Shown piece by piece: positions 19,583-29,922 of a stretch of DNA of 64,000 bases. Positions within the stretch are counted from its first letter, which is position 1. Every line of letters starts with the position of its first letter. Both the position numbers and the translations under genes were made by a program. The notes under the pieces were generated by a model. That model made no database searches and was not told the DNA's origin. It saw only the letters and a list, made by a program, of their open reading frames with translations. This DNA comes from Argyresthia goedartella (Eukaryota > Arthropoda > Insecta > Lepidoptera > Argyresthiidae): the NCBI GenBank assembly GCA_949825045.1, contig OX463829.1, forward strand, positions 1,860,001 through 1,924,000, read 5' to 3'.

Positions 19583-21800
19583 AACGGGTACAGCTATCGC
19601 AAGGTCTCTTGGCGTGTGAGCGAGTTCACCCTCTCTCCTCTCGCCCATGTATGCATCTCTTTTTCGGTTGTGCCCATGCGCCGCTACCCCCTCCAGTTGG
19701 CAATTTGGCATTCAGTCAGGTGTATCTGGATGAGATTCCGACTGATCCTTCTGGGTTTTCATTACAAACGAAAATAAATTGTTTTACTACATTTTACCAG
19801 AATTTCCAATTGACAGTACCTTAGCGAGCCTAAGGTGCACGATGATATTATAGTAGCAGACACTGTTAGAGTTAGAAGGCCCTCTAGACTATGTGTTATA
19901 TCTCGTATATCGTTAATAGAAAAAGTATGGCAAGCGATATTTTTTACATCTTGAGATGTAATATATATCCAACAGCGATAGCCTCTAGACAAGATAAGCA
20001 TATCAGGAGTTATTAAAAGGGCCTTATTAGAGTTTCTACATAGCCCCGCGGAGGACTTGCTGATGATGAGTCAATGGTTCTTGCAAAGTAATATTAATGA
20101 TGTTTATTTATTGTATTATGGTTGGATATGTAATTGTTCGTCATTCTCGCGCAAACAGTCATCACGGCTTGGTGACTCAGCTTTCGTTAAAACTTGAATC
20201 GTAAACGCAAACAACACACTCGATACACTACCAATTTTGTACATAAAAATTAATATCGACTAACTGTTAAAAATGTTTTACATGTCGAATGACCAGCGAC
20301 GGTCAAATTATCATCAGCAATTTATTTTGGTTCTTTGAGGCACTTCATCTGTGAAGCTTCTATGTTCTGGTTTTCAACTAACGTGGGCACAGCTGTGCTG
20401 CTGCCTCCCGGAATGGGAAAAGGTGTGGTGCTATGTTAATGTTGTATTGGGGAGACATAACCAACCATATCTACCATCTCATAGTGAATCCAGATGTTAG
20501 GCCCTCCCATTCTCGAATATAAAAAATAAAAAAATGCATTTTTCTTTTACTTTTTTTTATTAAGTAGTCGCCACGAATATCTCACATACACACCCCGGTA
20601 GCATAGTATTATCTCTCTCTATTATATATATAAGCCTCTATTCAAATGTGACGAGTTGAAGACTCGTCTTCGCGTCGACTAGTCTCAATAGTTTCCGAGA
20701 GTCGCGTAGAAATCTCGTCGCCTATCGGTATCGTAATGGGAGAAAGATATTCGTATCGTAATAGGATAGATACAGCTTCGACACATTGAGTGTGCTATGT
20801 TCTTTCCGATGACCCTGCATAAAATACTTTTATCGTGATAACCGTTCTTCCCGCATACAACGTAAATCGGTGTGAAGCCTCCAAGAATCCGGATTTAACA
20901 CCCTACCAGTTTCAGAAGCATCCGATTCTGAACATCGAAGCGTGCCTCCGACGGCCTTTTAAATTCTGGCAGGTTCCACAATAAATTGCAATAAAAATGC
21001 GATTTAACTTTCACATTTTTTGGTATTGTCATCAACTTGATAAAGTACTCATGTGAGCGAGTAATATGAAACTGCAGTAATGGCTTTAATGTGATACATC
21101 ATACGAGTGTGTACCATTTATTATGAAAGTCTTATTATGTCATTTTTGCGTGGTGATTTCCCCATTGTTGACATCATCGCCACGCCATCCATCATCAATC
21201 ATTCGTATTTATCTCAGAGCAATTCAGATCTCTCAGATTCTTTATACAAATGCTCATGAAGCCTTACAATTCATAAAATGAATAACATAAAATAGATTCC
21301 ACTGCAGGTAATTACTATGCAACAGTGTAAACACTATCTTCTCTCCAAGCAGGTATTGATATGTATTTGTATCTATTTATGTATATGTTATATATTTTTA
21401 TATTGTTATTATTACTGTTGTGTCGATATTGTTAAGAAGTTTATTATTTTTATTAACATATTAAATGCTGTGCACATACTTAGGCCAACCCGTACTTTAT
21501 TTTTATCATATCCATCTAGGTTTACTGGAAGAAATCTCTTGTTAGAGATAAGCCAGCCTTTGTTGTTGTTTTTTTCTTTTTCTTTTTTTGTACATTGTAA
21601 GAAGCTTGACGTGCTGTAGACTGTCTGTACAACGTTGGAGCGGTACAGGAGTAGGTGTAACAAAGACAACATCAGTTGTGGAGGCACCGCTTACTGTCGA
21701 AATGTCGCTTATACCTTATACTAGTATACAGGCTGTTACAGAGAGGGATAGTGAGGGAGGTTTAATAAATAAACGAGTTCATTACATACGTGGTTAAGTT
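19583..21800. other. Mostly unrecognised, small repeat fragments
   Basis: A Rep-C end on the minus strand lies near 20368-20440. Near 21500-21560 a 'gaaatctcttgttagagata' block resembles repeat ends seen again near 55080. I see no protein family in the frames. Confidence 0.4.
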
Positions 21801-21802
21801 TA

Positions 21803-22420
21803 AAAAAGTGGCCAAGTGCGAGTCGGACTCGCCCATGAAGGGTTCCGTTGTGGCAAGTAATTATGTGACTGGATATTTGTGTTATAACTTTGTTTTTCAT
21901 AGTCTTTGTATGAATGACAAAGTTATCTTTGCGGTTCTTAATAAATGTTTTATATCTTAAAAACTGCTTATTTTTATTATGTTCAAACCAAGTTACGTTG
22001 AAAGTGTGTATAGAGATATACAGCATATATTTTTTGTATATTTTTCACTCCCTTACTTTAAAAGTTAGAGGGGAGACACAATTTTCCACTTTGGGAGGTT
22101 CTGTCTCTTTGGCGATTTACTTTGAGGAAAAATGGTTCCAGGAACCTCAACATCATTTTTAAAGACCTATCTATTTTTAATTTTGGTTTCAGTTCCATGT
22201 TTGCCGAGCCCCCTTTATTTATTTTTTTATTTTCAATTTGTATGTAAAAATTGTAAAGCGGTTCACAGATTACATCCACATATCAAGTTTCAACTGTGGT
22301 AGTCCTAATAGTTTCTGCATAAAGTTGCTGTGACATACGGACGGACGGACCGACGACGGACAGACAGGCTTAACGAACCTATAAAGGTACCTTGTTTCTC
22401 TACAGAACCCTAAAAAATAC
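21803..22420 (+). repeat. Rep-L copy, nearly full
   Basis: It starts with 'gccaagtgcgagtcggactc', followed by 'gaagggttccgtt', runs through about 450 bp of AT-rich body and ends with 'ggacggacggaccgacg', 'ggcttaacgaac' and 'agaaccctaaaaa'. It is the best plus-strand reference for the fragments listed elsewhere. Autonomous partner unknown. Confidence 0.65.
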
Positions 22421-22565
22421 TCCCACTTCTCCATGCTTACACAGGTAAAAATGATGGTTAGGCTTAGATCCCATACAAGAGGCCAGATTGCGGTTAAATT
22501 ATTTAGACCCTGCATGTATAAGGATAGTCTACTTAACGATGCAGAGCTCTCTACATAATACTTAC

Positions 22566-22753
22566 GCGTGATAAATGACTAAATACATTTTCTCACCGTC
22601 CACTTCGTCGTTAAGAATAGCATTAACCGTTCGCATTACACAACATGTTTTGTCTAATTGATTCAGCCTTTTGTACCGCGCCGTGAGCTTTCGAATGTGG
22701 GTGAAAACTGATCTGCGCAGTGACATTCGATCATCAAGGGGCTGCCGAATCAT
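22566..22753 (-). CDS. Candidate first coding exon of an unidentified host gene (partial)
   Basis: On the minus strand an ATG in good context (GAAATGA, A at -3) opens 62 codons plus two bases. The frame runs exactly into a strong splice donor (C|GTAAGTA at 22565) and would stop immediately beyond it. The peptide is mixed and hydrophilic (MIRQPLDDRMSLRRSVFTHI at the start, then an Arg/Lys-rich helix, then a short hydrophobic end), not low-complexity, and shows no transposon motif. I do not recognise the family. No matching second exon is evident at lower coordinates, where a Rep-L copy lies. It could equally be chance. Confidence 0.3.
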
Positions 22754-22889
22754 TTCCGCTTTTCCTTCTAGCCTTGTCGGTGCTTGACGCGATCGGGGAT
22801 GCTATCGGTGATTAGCTGGTGACGCGTTTTGTGAATGTACCCTAAAGTTTCACCAATTGCGTTTGTTAATGAGACTCTCCAGATAGGTC

Positions 22890-23110
22890 TACTTAAGGTG
22901 ATACGAAAAAAAAGGGTTTTTTAGAATCCAGTTACTCCACTATAAAGTCATCTACAGACTTGATATTTAAGTTAACGTTTATTGAGTATTTGATTAAGAT
23001 TCTCACAGAAGGAAAACGCGATTGGGTTAAATTTTCTCGATATAATTTAATTGCTAAATTGTTTTATTTTTTCCTGTAATTTTGAAATCCTAACTTATTT
23101 CATTCCGGAA
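22890..23110. repeat. Weak dispersed repeat related to 34330-34520
   Basis: Blocks 'cgcgattgggttaaattttc' and 'tcgatataatttaattgc' resemble the reverse complement of 34370-34400. Low similarity; boundaries unknown. Confidence 0.3.
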
Positions 23111-23224
23111 TTGCATTCAAAATGTGGGTATTATGTGTTAGTAAACTCTCCTTGATTTTTTTTTTTTTGGACAAAATAGCGTAGTTTATTTTGAAACAAT
23201 TTTGTATGTGGTTTGGCGCTACTT

Positions 23225-23315
23225 TGTCATTTTTCCCCGATTCCGTCCCTCTCACACTGCGAGTCTTTCCGCCTGGAGTAACGGGGACCTTTGCACGGAC
23301 GAGGTATCCTCTTAC
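23225..23315 (-). repeat. Rep-D fragment
   Basis: 'gtccctctcacactgcg', 'gcctggagtaacggggacc' and 'tttgcacggacgaggtatcc' match the reverse complement of 33706-33800. Confidence 0.65.
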
Positions 23316-23324
23316 CTTGTATTA

Positions 23325-23448
23325 ATAATAATAATACCTTGTAATAATACCTTGGACACTATTTAGTATTTACACACATTGATCTAGCCCCAAACAAGGA
23401 TTCCCTGTATATTGGGTAATACACAACGATACACATACTTATACAGAT
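23325..23448 (-). mobile_element. SINE-1, 3' part (split by the LTR element)
   Basis: The 3' body and ATT-repeat tail of SINE-1 on the minus strand ('ggacactatttagta', 'gatctagccccaaac', 'ttccctgtat'). The copy is interrupted at its CAGAT sequence (23444-23448) by the BEL/Pao element and continues at 29136. Confidence 0.85.
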
Positions 23449-23633
23449 TGTAGGGTTCTACAGCTATAATGATATCAGTGAGTGTTGAGTGCTAGTTGAA
23501 ATGAGGGAACAACCGCTAACGATGAAGACGTTTATTGCACTAAAAATAATGAATATAAAAACTTAACAAGAAAACGATGACACGCTTATGTATGCAAAAA
23601 ATATAAAATAACCTTTGTACAGTTGACTGTACA
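23449..23633 (-). repeat. 3' LTR of the BEL/Pao element (185 bp)
   Basis: It begins TGT and ends ACA and by direct comparison is identical to 28951-29135. On the element's sense (minus) strand it carries an AATAAA in GCAATAAACG, a likely polyadenylation signal, and its first bases form a palindrome, TGTACAGT-C-AACTGTACA. It is flanked by CAGAT, as is the other LTR. Confidence 0.93.
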
Positions 23634-23737
23634 TGCTGCCGAGAACGAGATGAACACAGATATAAACTTATAAAATTACAAATCATGATAAGTTAGAACT
23701 AAAAGAATATAAGATGAATGTATAAAATTATGTAAAC

Positions 23738-26700
23738 TTAAATAACAATATTCTTAGGTAGGTCAAACTTCACGGAATGGTCTTCTTCTTGTGGCGAAGT
23801 ACCCCTCTCTGTTGTCGTCTTCCTGTAGAGCGTCCGTGGCTGCGGCACCGGTAGCTCTGGTACATCCAGCGTCTGCTGCGCTCGTCTCCTCCGTATGTAG
23901 ACGATTCCCACGATGAGACCAATCAGTAGCAGCAAGCCAAGCATGCTATACGATATGATGTACTGATGGACATCGTGTACGGTGAGCGTCTGCGTTGACT
24001 GATGCTTCAGTTGCGCAATCTGAGCTCCCAGTTTCTTCCATTGAATGTCTGTTCCATTGATAGACTGATCTTCTAAGACTGGCGGCATAGCGCTGAACGC
24101 CGTGTTGGTGTTAATGATGTTATTCAGGATGGACAGTGATGGTGGGTCCATCTCAGACGCCGCCGTGTCTATGCGGTTGAAACGGTCCTTATGTGAAAGG
24201 ATCGTAAATGCATTTCCCTTGAGTGTGCAGCCTTGACCTAGGCTAATGATTCCGTTGCCGGACAGGGTTCGTATTAACGTGTCAGCTGGGCATAAAATGC
24301 GCACTGTGCATTCTTCGCAACAGGCGTAAAGCCAGACATTCTGTCTGCCGTGTTGTAACTTGATCCATTTATCGTCGCATGTTGATTGTTGCGATGTACA
24401 GAGTGATTCCTTTTCCAACTCCATGTTGACCAACTTCAGGTCACAAATTGATTGTCTTGATCTCATGTCGTAGATTGGCTTGTCTACTGGGCACAGAATC
24501 CTCTCTCTTGAAGCGTGAATGCACATTTGTAAATCGCTTTGAGATAGGAACAAAACTATATCCTTTCGGAGATTAAAGGCCAAGTATGGGTAGGCTGTTG
24601 TTATGCGCACTGCACTGAGCGCTTTCTTGTATGGTAGACTGATGATTTTGTCCAGCTCGTAAACTTCATTTGTGATCAGCGGGATCCTGAACTCCATGAT
24701 GAGGTAGTCGCCGGTAACTCTTGCAGATACTCGCAGTATTTTGTACAAGTTTCGGATGTTTTCCTTGTCGGGTACAACTAGATCACCCTGTAGTTGACGA
24801 CTGATAATATCGACTTGGGATTCTAGTTGTTCCGGAGACAATAGATGAATATCTATGCGGCCATGAGTGACGTCAGTGATGGTGCTGATTATGCTTTGCT
24901 GAATGCTCCGTAAGTTCGATAAAATAATGTTTGCGGATAAAGTCGATGACATGATGTAAAGGCTGTTTTGATTTTCGAGTCGGGCTTGATTGGCCTCCAT
25001 CGATATGTTGCGAAAAGATTTCCTCATGGTGTCGAATTGAGTGTTGATAATACCTTCATGGCGTCTCAGAATATTGTACTCTGATTCAACAACTAATGTT
25101 TGGTTCCGGATAAGTTTCTGAAGATGGTTCTCGTTCAATGATATTTTCTCGATATCCGCCTTGTACTGCTTTGCGAATGAGTCATCCAGTACCCCAAACA
25201 AATAGCTGGCTACGTTTCCAACTCCGTTGATTAATCCTCGCTTGTATCGTTTGTTTTGATATTTGAGTATATCGTTGTAGTGAGTAATTTCTTTTAATTG
25301 ATGCTCCAACTGTAATATGACTCCTTCGTATTGTTTCTCTTGATGTCGACACATTGTGCGGCATATTTTTTGTATGTGATTTATGTATAAATCCATGTCT
25401 TCTATGCCTTGCCAGTACATTGACATGTTGTAATAGACAACCAATTTCCACTCGTCTCTGATATGTTGAAGATCTGAGATTTTGTCGAAGTAGAAGTTTT
25501 GGCTTCCATTTAAAGGCGTAACCATGAATGTATTTGAGGCTTGCTGCGTGCCGGGTGTCAGTAATGACATAAATAGTAACGCTGTAGCGAAGAGACTCTG
25601 GACTGTTTTTCCACGCGTTTTGCGACGTCCTTGTGTTATTTCTTGAGCCGCGCTTGGAGTAGGTGTTGGTGACGCAGCAGTTTTGATCACGTCGGCGTTA
25701 TTAGCACTTTCTTGAACAGGCAAAACTATGAGTTTATTGATGGGTCGTTTCAATACATTGTTTTGAGTTTTCAATGTAACGACTCGAACATGGCCATCTT
25801 TTCCAGGGTGAATCTCCTTTACTCGTCCCATTGCCCACTTGCCAGGAGGTTGATTGTCCTCCTTGATGATTACTACGTCGTCGATCTTTAGATTATCCGT
25901 TGGAGTCCTCCACTTTGAGCGTGTCTGCAGCTGTTGTAAGTACTCGCTGGACCAAATCTTCCAAAACTGTTTGTTTATAGATTGGACGAGTCGCCATCGT
26001 GTTGACAAGTTCATGTGGCGCTCAAAGGCACGGGCATGAATAAATTGGGCAGTAGCCCTTGATTTCGAGTGTCCCAAGTGCTCTTCAAACCCTGTTTTCA
26101 TGGGAATAGCGACCTCGTACCTTCCATTCTCCAATCGCTTGGCTGTCGCTTGAAAGTACTCTTCGCAATGTTGTTCCTCGGCGGTCAAGGATTCCTCTGA
26201 TCCATGGATATCCTCGACATCCCAGTACTTTTTTATGTCGTCAAGGCTTCTAATAACGACGTTGCATGTGAAGGTTCGAACATGACCCGACAGAATCCAG
26301 CCCAGTTTTGTCTGCTGAGCAATGGGTGATGGATGCGTGCCTTTCACGAGTCCACTCATGATGATTTCAGAGTAGACACTAGCATCTAGGAGTATGTCGA
26401 TAGGCTTCGATATATGATACTCGGGGTCAGCCAATCTTGTATTTTGAAGATGTTCCCAAGAGGTGTTCGGGAGTGAAGTGCTGGGGAGGTTGTTAATGAC
26501 TTGTGAAACAACCAGTGCTTCAGTAATGAACTCGTAGTCTGCGTAGATTGAGTGACATTCCATTGATACTAATCCTTTGCTCTGTTTTGAGCTAGTACCA
26601 ATGCCCAATATTGACGCTTGATAGCGTCTACGCTTCAGCCCTAACAGCTGAGCAGCGCTTTCAGAGATGAGTGAAACTTGAGCGCCTTGGTCTAGAAGAG

Positions 26701-28381
26701 CTCTGAAGTTGATTAGAGTTCCATCTGAAGATCTGATATTGAGTGATAGAGTCGTTAGAAGGATTTCTTCCTCCTCGCTCGCAACGTAATTAACATTATG
26801 CTGTCGCTTGAATGATGATGTCGAATTTGTCGTAGATGCAGACGGCCGTGTAGAGGTCGTGTTTCCTGAGTTCATTGGCTTAATAACCGCTGCGTCGTGG
26901 ATAATAGAATTGTGATTTCCATCGCATGTATTGCATGTTTTTTTTGACGGGCAAATACTGTTGTCATGCTTGTATAGGCAGTTTTGGCATACGTGAAGTT
27001 TCGCAATCGTATTCATTACTGCGTCGACTGGCTGGTTAAGGAATTGTGTACACTGGTACAAATGGTGGGTTCCGTCACACATCGGACATTTCTTTCCGTA
27101 TGATGTTGTAGCAGCTTGATAACCTCTCGGGGAAAAATTATTCCGTTTGAAGTTGTTGTAGTTGTACTTCGAAGGTTGATGAGTCGGTTGCTTAGAAACC
27201 AATGATGCAGGATCCTTAGCCTTCTGTTGAATTGGTTCGAGGGCCATGAATTTCCGCTCGATAAATGACATGAAATCGTCGAAGACTGGCATAGTCCTGG
27301 GTGACGCACGAGACTCCTTGTAATCGACGTAGGTGTCTGCATCCAACTTTTTCGAGATGATATGCACAAGAAGAGGGTCCCAGGTTGAAGTATCGATACC
27401 CAAGTTATGAATGGCATGAATGCTTTCCATTGTTGTATCATACAATCTCTTTAACTCGTACGACGTCGCCTTCTGAATGACTGGTTGATTGAGAAAAAGT
27501 TCTATATGGCTTGTAAATAGAACCTGAGGATTGTTGTAGCGACCAGTCAAGAGGTTCCAAGCAGTGCCGTAATTTTCCGCTGTTATGTTTAAGTGCTGAA
27601 TTATGCGCTCAGCTTCCCCTTTGACCTTAGTCTTGAGATGCTGCATCTTCTGAGCGCTTGTGAGATACTTGTTGTTATGTATCGTTTCCGTGAATAGATC
27701 ATAAAATGTTGGCCATTGAGTGTAAGTTCCTAGAAAGACAGGTATGTCAATCTTAGGTGTAGAGTGACGAAGATGATCTGTAGAGCTCAAACTCCTGTTT
27801 AGTTTCTTCTTAATCGCTGTGTACTGACTTTCGATGGTTATAAAGTCGTTTTCATACTCCCCGTCGCTACCTTGAAGAATATTGTCTATCTGCAGGTGGA
27901 GAATATCGATGTTCTTCCAGAGATGATGCAGGGTTTTCAGCTCATCCTCGATCTCCCATTTTTCTTCCAAGTGGCTGGCCTCGATCCTGTTCATGTGGCG
28001 CTCAAAGGCACGGAAATTAGTACCTTGCTGACTGATAAGTTGTTCCAATTCTCCGGTTTCCACGGGAGTCGGCAGATGAAACCTCACCGGTTTTGAATCC
28101 ACCGGTCGCTTGAATGATGTTATCGTAAGTCTGGTCTTCTCGTAGTAGGCCTTCCATTCAGCGTAAATGTTACGTGAAAAGTATTCGCCTGTTTTATCTT
28201 CGCACGATTGCAGACTTGCATGATTGCCGTCAAACTCTCGCCAAAGTAGATCTAATGTATCCACACGCTTCTTGAGGTATTCAGCGTTTTTTCGAGTCGC
28301 GCTGTCCTTGGAAAAGTTGATATAGACACGTTCAATCTCTTGAAGAATCTCCTGTTGACGCTTGAGTAGAGTTTCGGCCAT
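23738..28381 (-). CDS. Fused gag-protease-(deleted pol)-integrase tail-envelope protein
   Basis: 1547 residues from the ATG in a good context (ATCATGG) next to the leader. Residues 1-420 form a BEL/Pao gag (coiled N terminus, then a capsid-like domain with FLGTYTQWPTFYDLF). Zinc knuckles follow near 431-500 (CPMCDGTHHLYQC and CQNC...C). A retropepsin-type site LLDQGAQVSLIS has its Asp at 564. A short stretch before the usual reverse transcriptase ends near 783. At 784-791 comes RAFERHMN, then directly the C-terminal integrase domain (RWRLVQSINKQFWKIW, then DDVVIIKEDNQPPGKW, to about 890). A hydrophobic signal-like segment (about 930-945) opens an envelope of the insect fusion-protein type, with a furin-like RYKR site at 1045-1048, a GLING fusion-peptide start and a membrane anchor near 1480-1498. 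The frame stays open across the deletion. roo's ORF is about 2,360 residues, so roughly 800 are missing (inference). Confidence 0.9.
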   Translation of the reverse strand: MAETLLKRQQEILQEIERVYINFSKDSATRKNAEYLKKRVDTLDLLWREFDGNHASLQSCEDKTGEYFSRNIYAEWKAYYEKTRLTITSFKRPVDSKPVRFHLPTPVETGELEQLISQQGTNFRAFERHMNRIEASHLEEKWEIEDELKTLHHLWKNIDILHLQIDNILQGSDGEYENDFITIESQYTAIKKKLNRSLSSTDHLRHSTPKIDIPVFLGTYTQWPTFYDLFTETIHNNKYLTSAQKMQHLKTKVKGEAERIIQHLNITAENYGTAWNLLTGRYNNPQVLFTSHIELFLNQPVIQKATSYELKRLYDTTMESIHAIHNLGIDTSTWDPLLVHIISKKLDADTYVDYKESRASPRTMPVFDDFMSFIERKFMALEPIQQKAKDPASLVSKQPTHQPSKYNYNNFKRNNFSPRGYQAATTSYGKKCPMCDGTHHLYQCTQFLNQPVDAVMNTIAKLHVCQNCLYKHDNSICPSKKTCNTCDGNHNSIIHDAAVIKPMNSGNTTSTRPSASTTNSTSSFKRQHNVNYVASEEEEILLTTLSLNIRSSDGTLINFRALLDQGAQVSLISESAAQLLGLKRRRYQASILGIGTSSKQSKGLVSMECHSIYADYEFITEALVVSQVINNLPSTSLPNTSWEHLQNTRLADPEYHISKPIDILLDASVYSEIIMSGLVKGTHPSPIAQQTKLGWILSGHVRTFTCNVVIRSLDDIKKYWDVEDIHGSEESLTAEEQHCEEYFQATAKRLENGRYEVAIPMKTGFEEHLGHSKSRATAQFIHARAFERHMNLSTRWRLVQSINKQFWKIWSSEYLQQLQTRSKWRTPTDNLKIDDVVIIKEDNQPPGKWAMGRVKEIHPGKDGHVRVVTLKTQNNVLKRPINKLIVLPVQESANNADVIKTAASPTPTPSAAQEITQGRRKTRGKTVQSLFATALLFMSLLTPGTQQASNTFMVTPLNGSQNFYFDKISDLQHIRDEWKLVVYYNMSMYWQGIEDMDLYINHIQKICRTMCRHQEKQYEGVILQLEHQLKEITHYNDILKYQNKRYKRGLINGVGNVASYLFGVLDDSFAKQYKADIEKISLNENHLQKLIRNQTLVVESEYNILRRHEGIINTQFDTMRKSFRNISMEANQARLENQNSLYIMSSTLSANIILSNLRSIQQSIISTITDVTHGRIDIHLLSPEQLESQVDIISRQLQGDLVVPDKENIRNLYKILRVSARVTGDYLIMEFRIPLITNEVYELDKIISLPYKKALSAVRITTAYPYLAFNLRKDIVLFLSQSDLQMCIHASRERILCPVDKPIYDMRSRQSICDLKLVNMELEKESLCTSQQSTCDDKWIKLQHGRQNVWLYACCEECTVRILCPADTLIRTLSGNGIISLGQGCTLKGNAFTILSHKDRFNRIDTAASEMDPPSLSILNNIINTNTAFSAMPPVLEDQSINGTDIQWKKLGAQIAQLKHQSTQTLTVHDVHQYIISYSMLGLLLLIGLIVGIVYIRRRRAQQTLDVPELPVPQPRTLYRKTTTERGTSPQEEDHSVKFDLPKNIVI

Positions 28382-28950
28382 GATGATTGATTGAATGAGT
28401 GTATTCTATGAACAGAACTCTTGAATGATGCTCAGTGCTGATATGACACCGAGGTTCCTGAAGCCCAGTTGAGCGGCTGCGACTTTCTCGAACTGAGTGA
28501 ATTAATGATATTTTCGATAGTCCAGCTGAATGCTGTGCCTACCCGATGAACGTGACGCTATGGACTGTGTGTACAAGTCGATAGATCTTTATTGATGCTC
28601 GGTGATGAAGTTCCCCGAGGTTCTTGAAGCCCAGTTGATCTGCTGCGACTTCCTCGAACTGATTGAATGATTGATATCTTCGATAGTCCAGCTGAGTGCT
28701 GTGGCTACCCGATGAATGTGGCGCTGTTGACTGTAGATGTCGACAGATGCTGACGAACCACCTCGTATGCAGATATATGGCACTGCCGATGGTCCGTACG
28801 ACCTAGCACATCCGCAACCTTTTGGTGTGATTGAAGCACCTTCTCAATTAGCCAGTGGTTCCCGCTGGTGGGAGGCTGACCAACCGATTGCTAACACACT
28901 TCAAAGGAAACAGACGGTACCAAGTCGCAATGGTTCGAAGGACCAAAAAC
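28382..28950 (-). other. Leader (5' UTR) of the BEL/Pao element with a tandem duplication
   Basis: Non-coding sequence between the 5' LTR and the ORF start. It holds two diverged direct repeats of about 155 bp (about 28427-28584 and 28595-28747), sharing 'gaagcccagttga', 'gatagtccagctga' and 'ctacccgatgaa'. Such leaders often carry packaging or dimerisation signals; that role is inference. The primer-site region adjoins the LTR. Confidence 0.75.
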
Positions 28951-29135
28951 TGTAGGGTTCTACAGCTATAATGATATCAGTGAGTGTTGAGTGCTAGTTG
29001 AAATGAGGGAACAACCGCTAACGATGAAGACGTTTATTGCACTAAAAATAATGAATATAAAAACTTAACAAGAAAACGATGACACGCTTATGTATGCAAA
29101 AAATATAAAATAACCTTTGTACAGTTGACTGTACA
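28951..29135 (-). repeat. 5' LTR of the BEL/Pao element (185 bp)
   Basis: Identical to 23449-23633. In the element's orientation this copy would drive transcription. TATA-like runs ('ttatattttttgc', 'ttttatattc') are present, but no start site can be chosen by eye. Confidence 0.93.
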
Positions 29136-29286
29136 CAGATAAATATTATACTTGGATAGGTAAACAACCATGACTAGGGTACAAACATCCGTTCTCATCA
29201 AACAAATATTTGCCCCCACCGGGACTCGAGCCCGGAATCCTTGGCTTCCGAGGCAGGGTCACTGCCGACTCGGCCATTCGGGTCGT
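29136..29286 (-). mobile_element. SINE-1, tRNA-like head (split by the LTR element)
   Basis: Continuation of 23325-23448. The right end is the tRNA-derived head, read on the minus strand as GACCCGAATGGCCGAGTCGG then the B-box region GGGCTCGAGTCCCGG. The first five bases, CAGAT, are the duplicated target. Confidence 0.85.
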
Positions 29287-29576
29287 CTCGTATTAAGTAT
29301 CTCGTAGTAAGTAAGTATTAAGTATCCGCTTCTTCTTCACATCTCAACAATTTGAGTAGAGCATGGACCTGTCGCCGTTTCCTATACTTATCTAAATCCG
29401 GATGACCCTCACTCAACCGTATATAAACTCTTTTTTTTGGATTTTGGCATTTTTTTACTAAAATGGTTGTTCTTATCCGTGTTATCCAAAGGAGTTTCTA
29501 TTGAGATGGTGGTCACTGTTTCATCGACTTTAATCTGACAGCTGGCTTTTTTATTTTGCTACCTATGTATACGAGA

Positions 29577-29604
29577 ACCATATATATATATATATATATA
29601 TATA
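29577..29604. repeat. (TA)n microsatellite
   Basis: An uninterrupted TA run adjoining the tail of the next SINE-1 copy. Confidence 0.9.
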
Positions 29605-29859
29605 ATACTAATAATAATAATTTGGCCACTGTTTACACACATTGATCTAGCCCCACACTAGGATTCCCTGTTTCTTAGTTACTAGACATCGATACACATA
29701 CTTAAATAGATAAATATTATACTAAGATAGATAAACAACCATGACTAGGATATACAAACATCCGTTCTCATCAAACAAATATTTGACCCCGCCGGGACTC
29801 GAACCCGGGACCCTTGGCTTCGGAGGCAGGGTCACTGCCGACTCGGCCATTCGGGTCGT
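29605..29859 (-). mobile_element. SINE-1 copy, full length
   Basis: The tRNA-like head is at 29775-29859 (minus-strand ACGACCCGAATGGCCGAGTC, B box GGTTCGAGTCCCGG), the body has 'aaacaaccatgactagg' and 'gatctagccccaca', and the tail is ATT repeats. Use this copy as the minus-strand reference. Confidence 0.88.
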
Positions 29860-29922
29860 TGTTAGCTAGATACTGTAATGATAATTTATTTATTAATTAA
29901 CCGCGGCACACATCTGAGAAGC

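Larger units (their letters stand above)
23449..29135 (-). mobile_element. BEL/Pao-type LTR retrotransposon with envelope, internally deleted
   Basis: Two identical 185-bp LTRs, a 5-bp duplication CAGAT (23444-23448 and 29136-29140), a 569-bp leader and one ORF of 1547 codons. The domain order is gag, aspartic protease, integrase tail and envelope, which is BEL/Pao-like, and a single ORF continuing into env recalls Drosophila roo. Reverse transcriptase, RNase H and the integrase core are gone. Next to the 5' LTR the minus strand reads TTTTTGGTCCTTCGAACC, which may hold the primer site (TGG at 28945-28943), but I cannot assign the tRNA. It could not have inserted without enzymes from a full-length relative. 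Confidence 0.9.
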
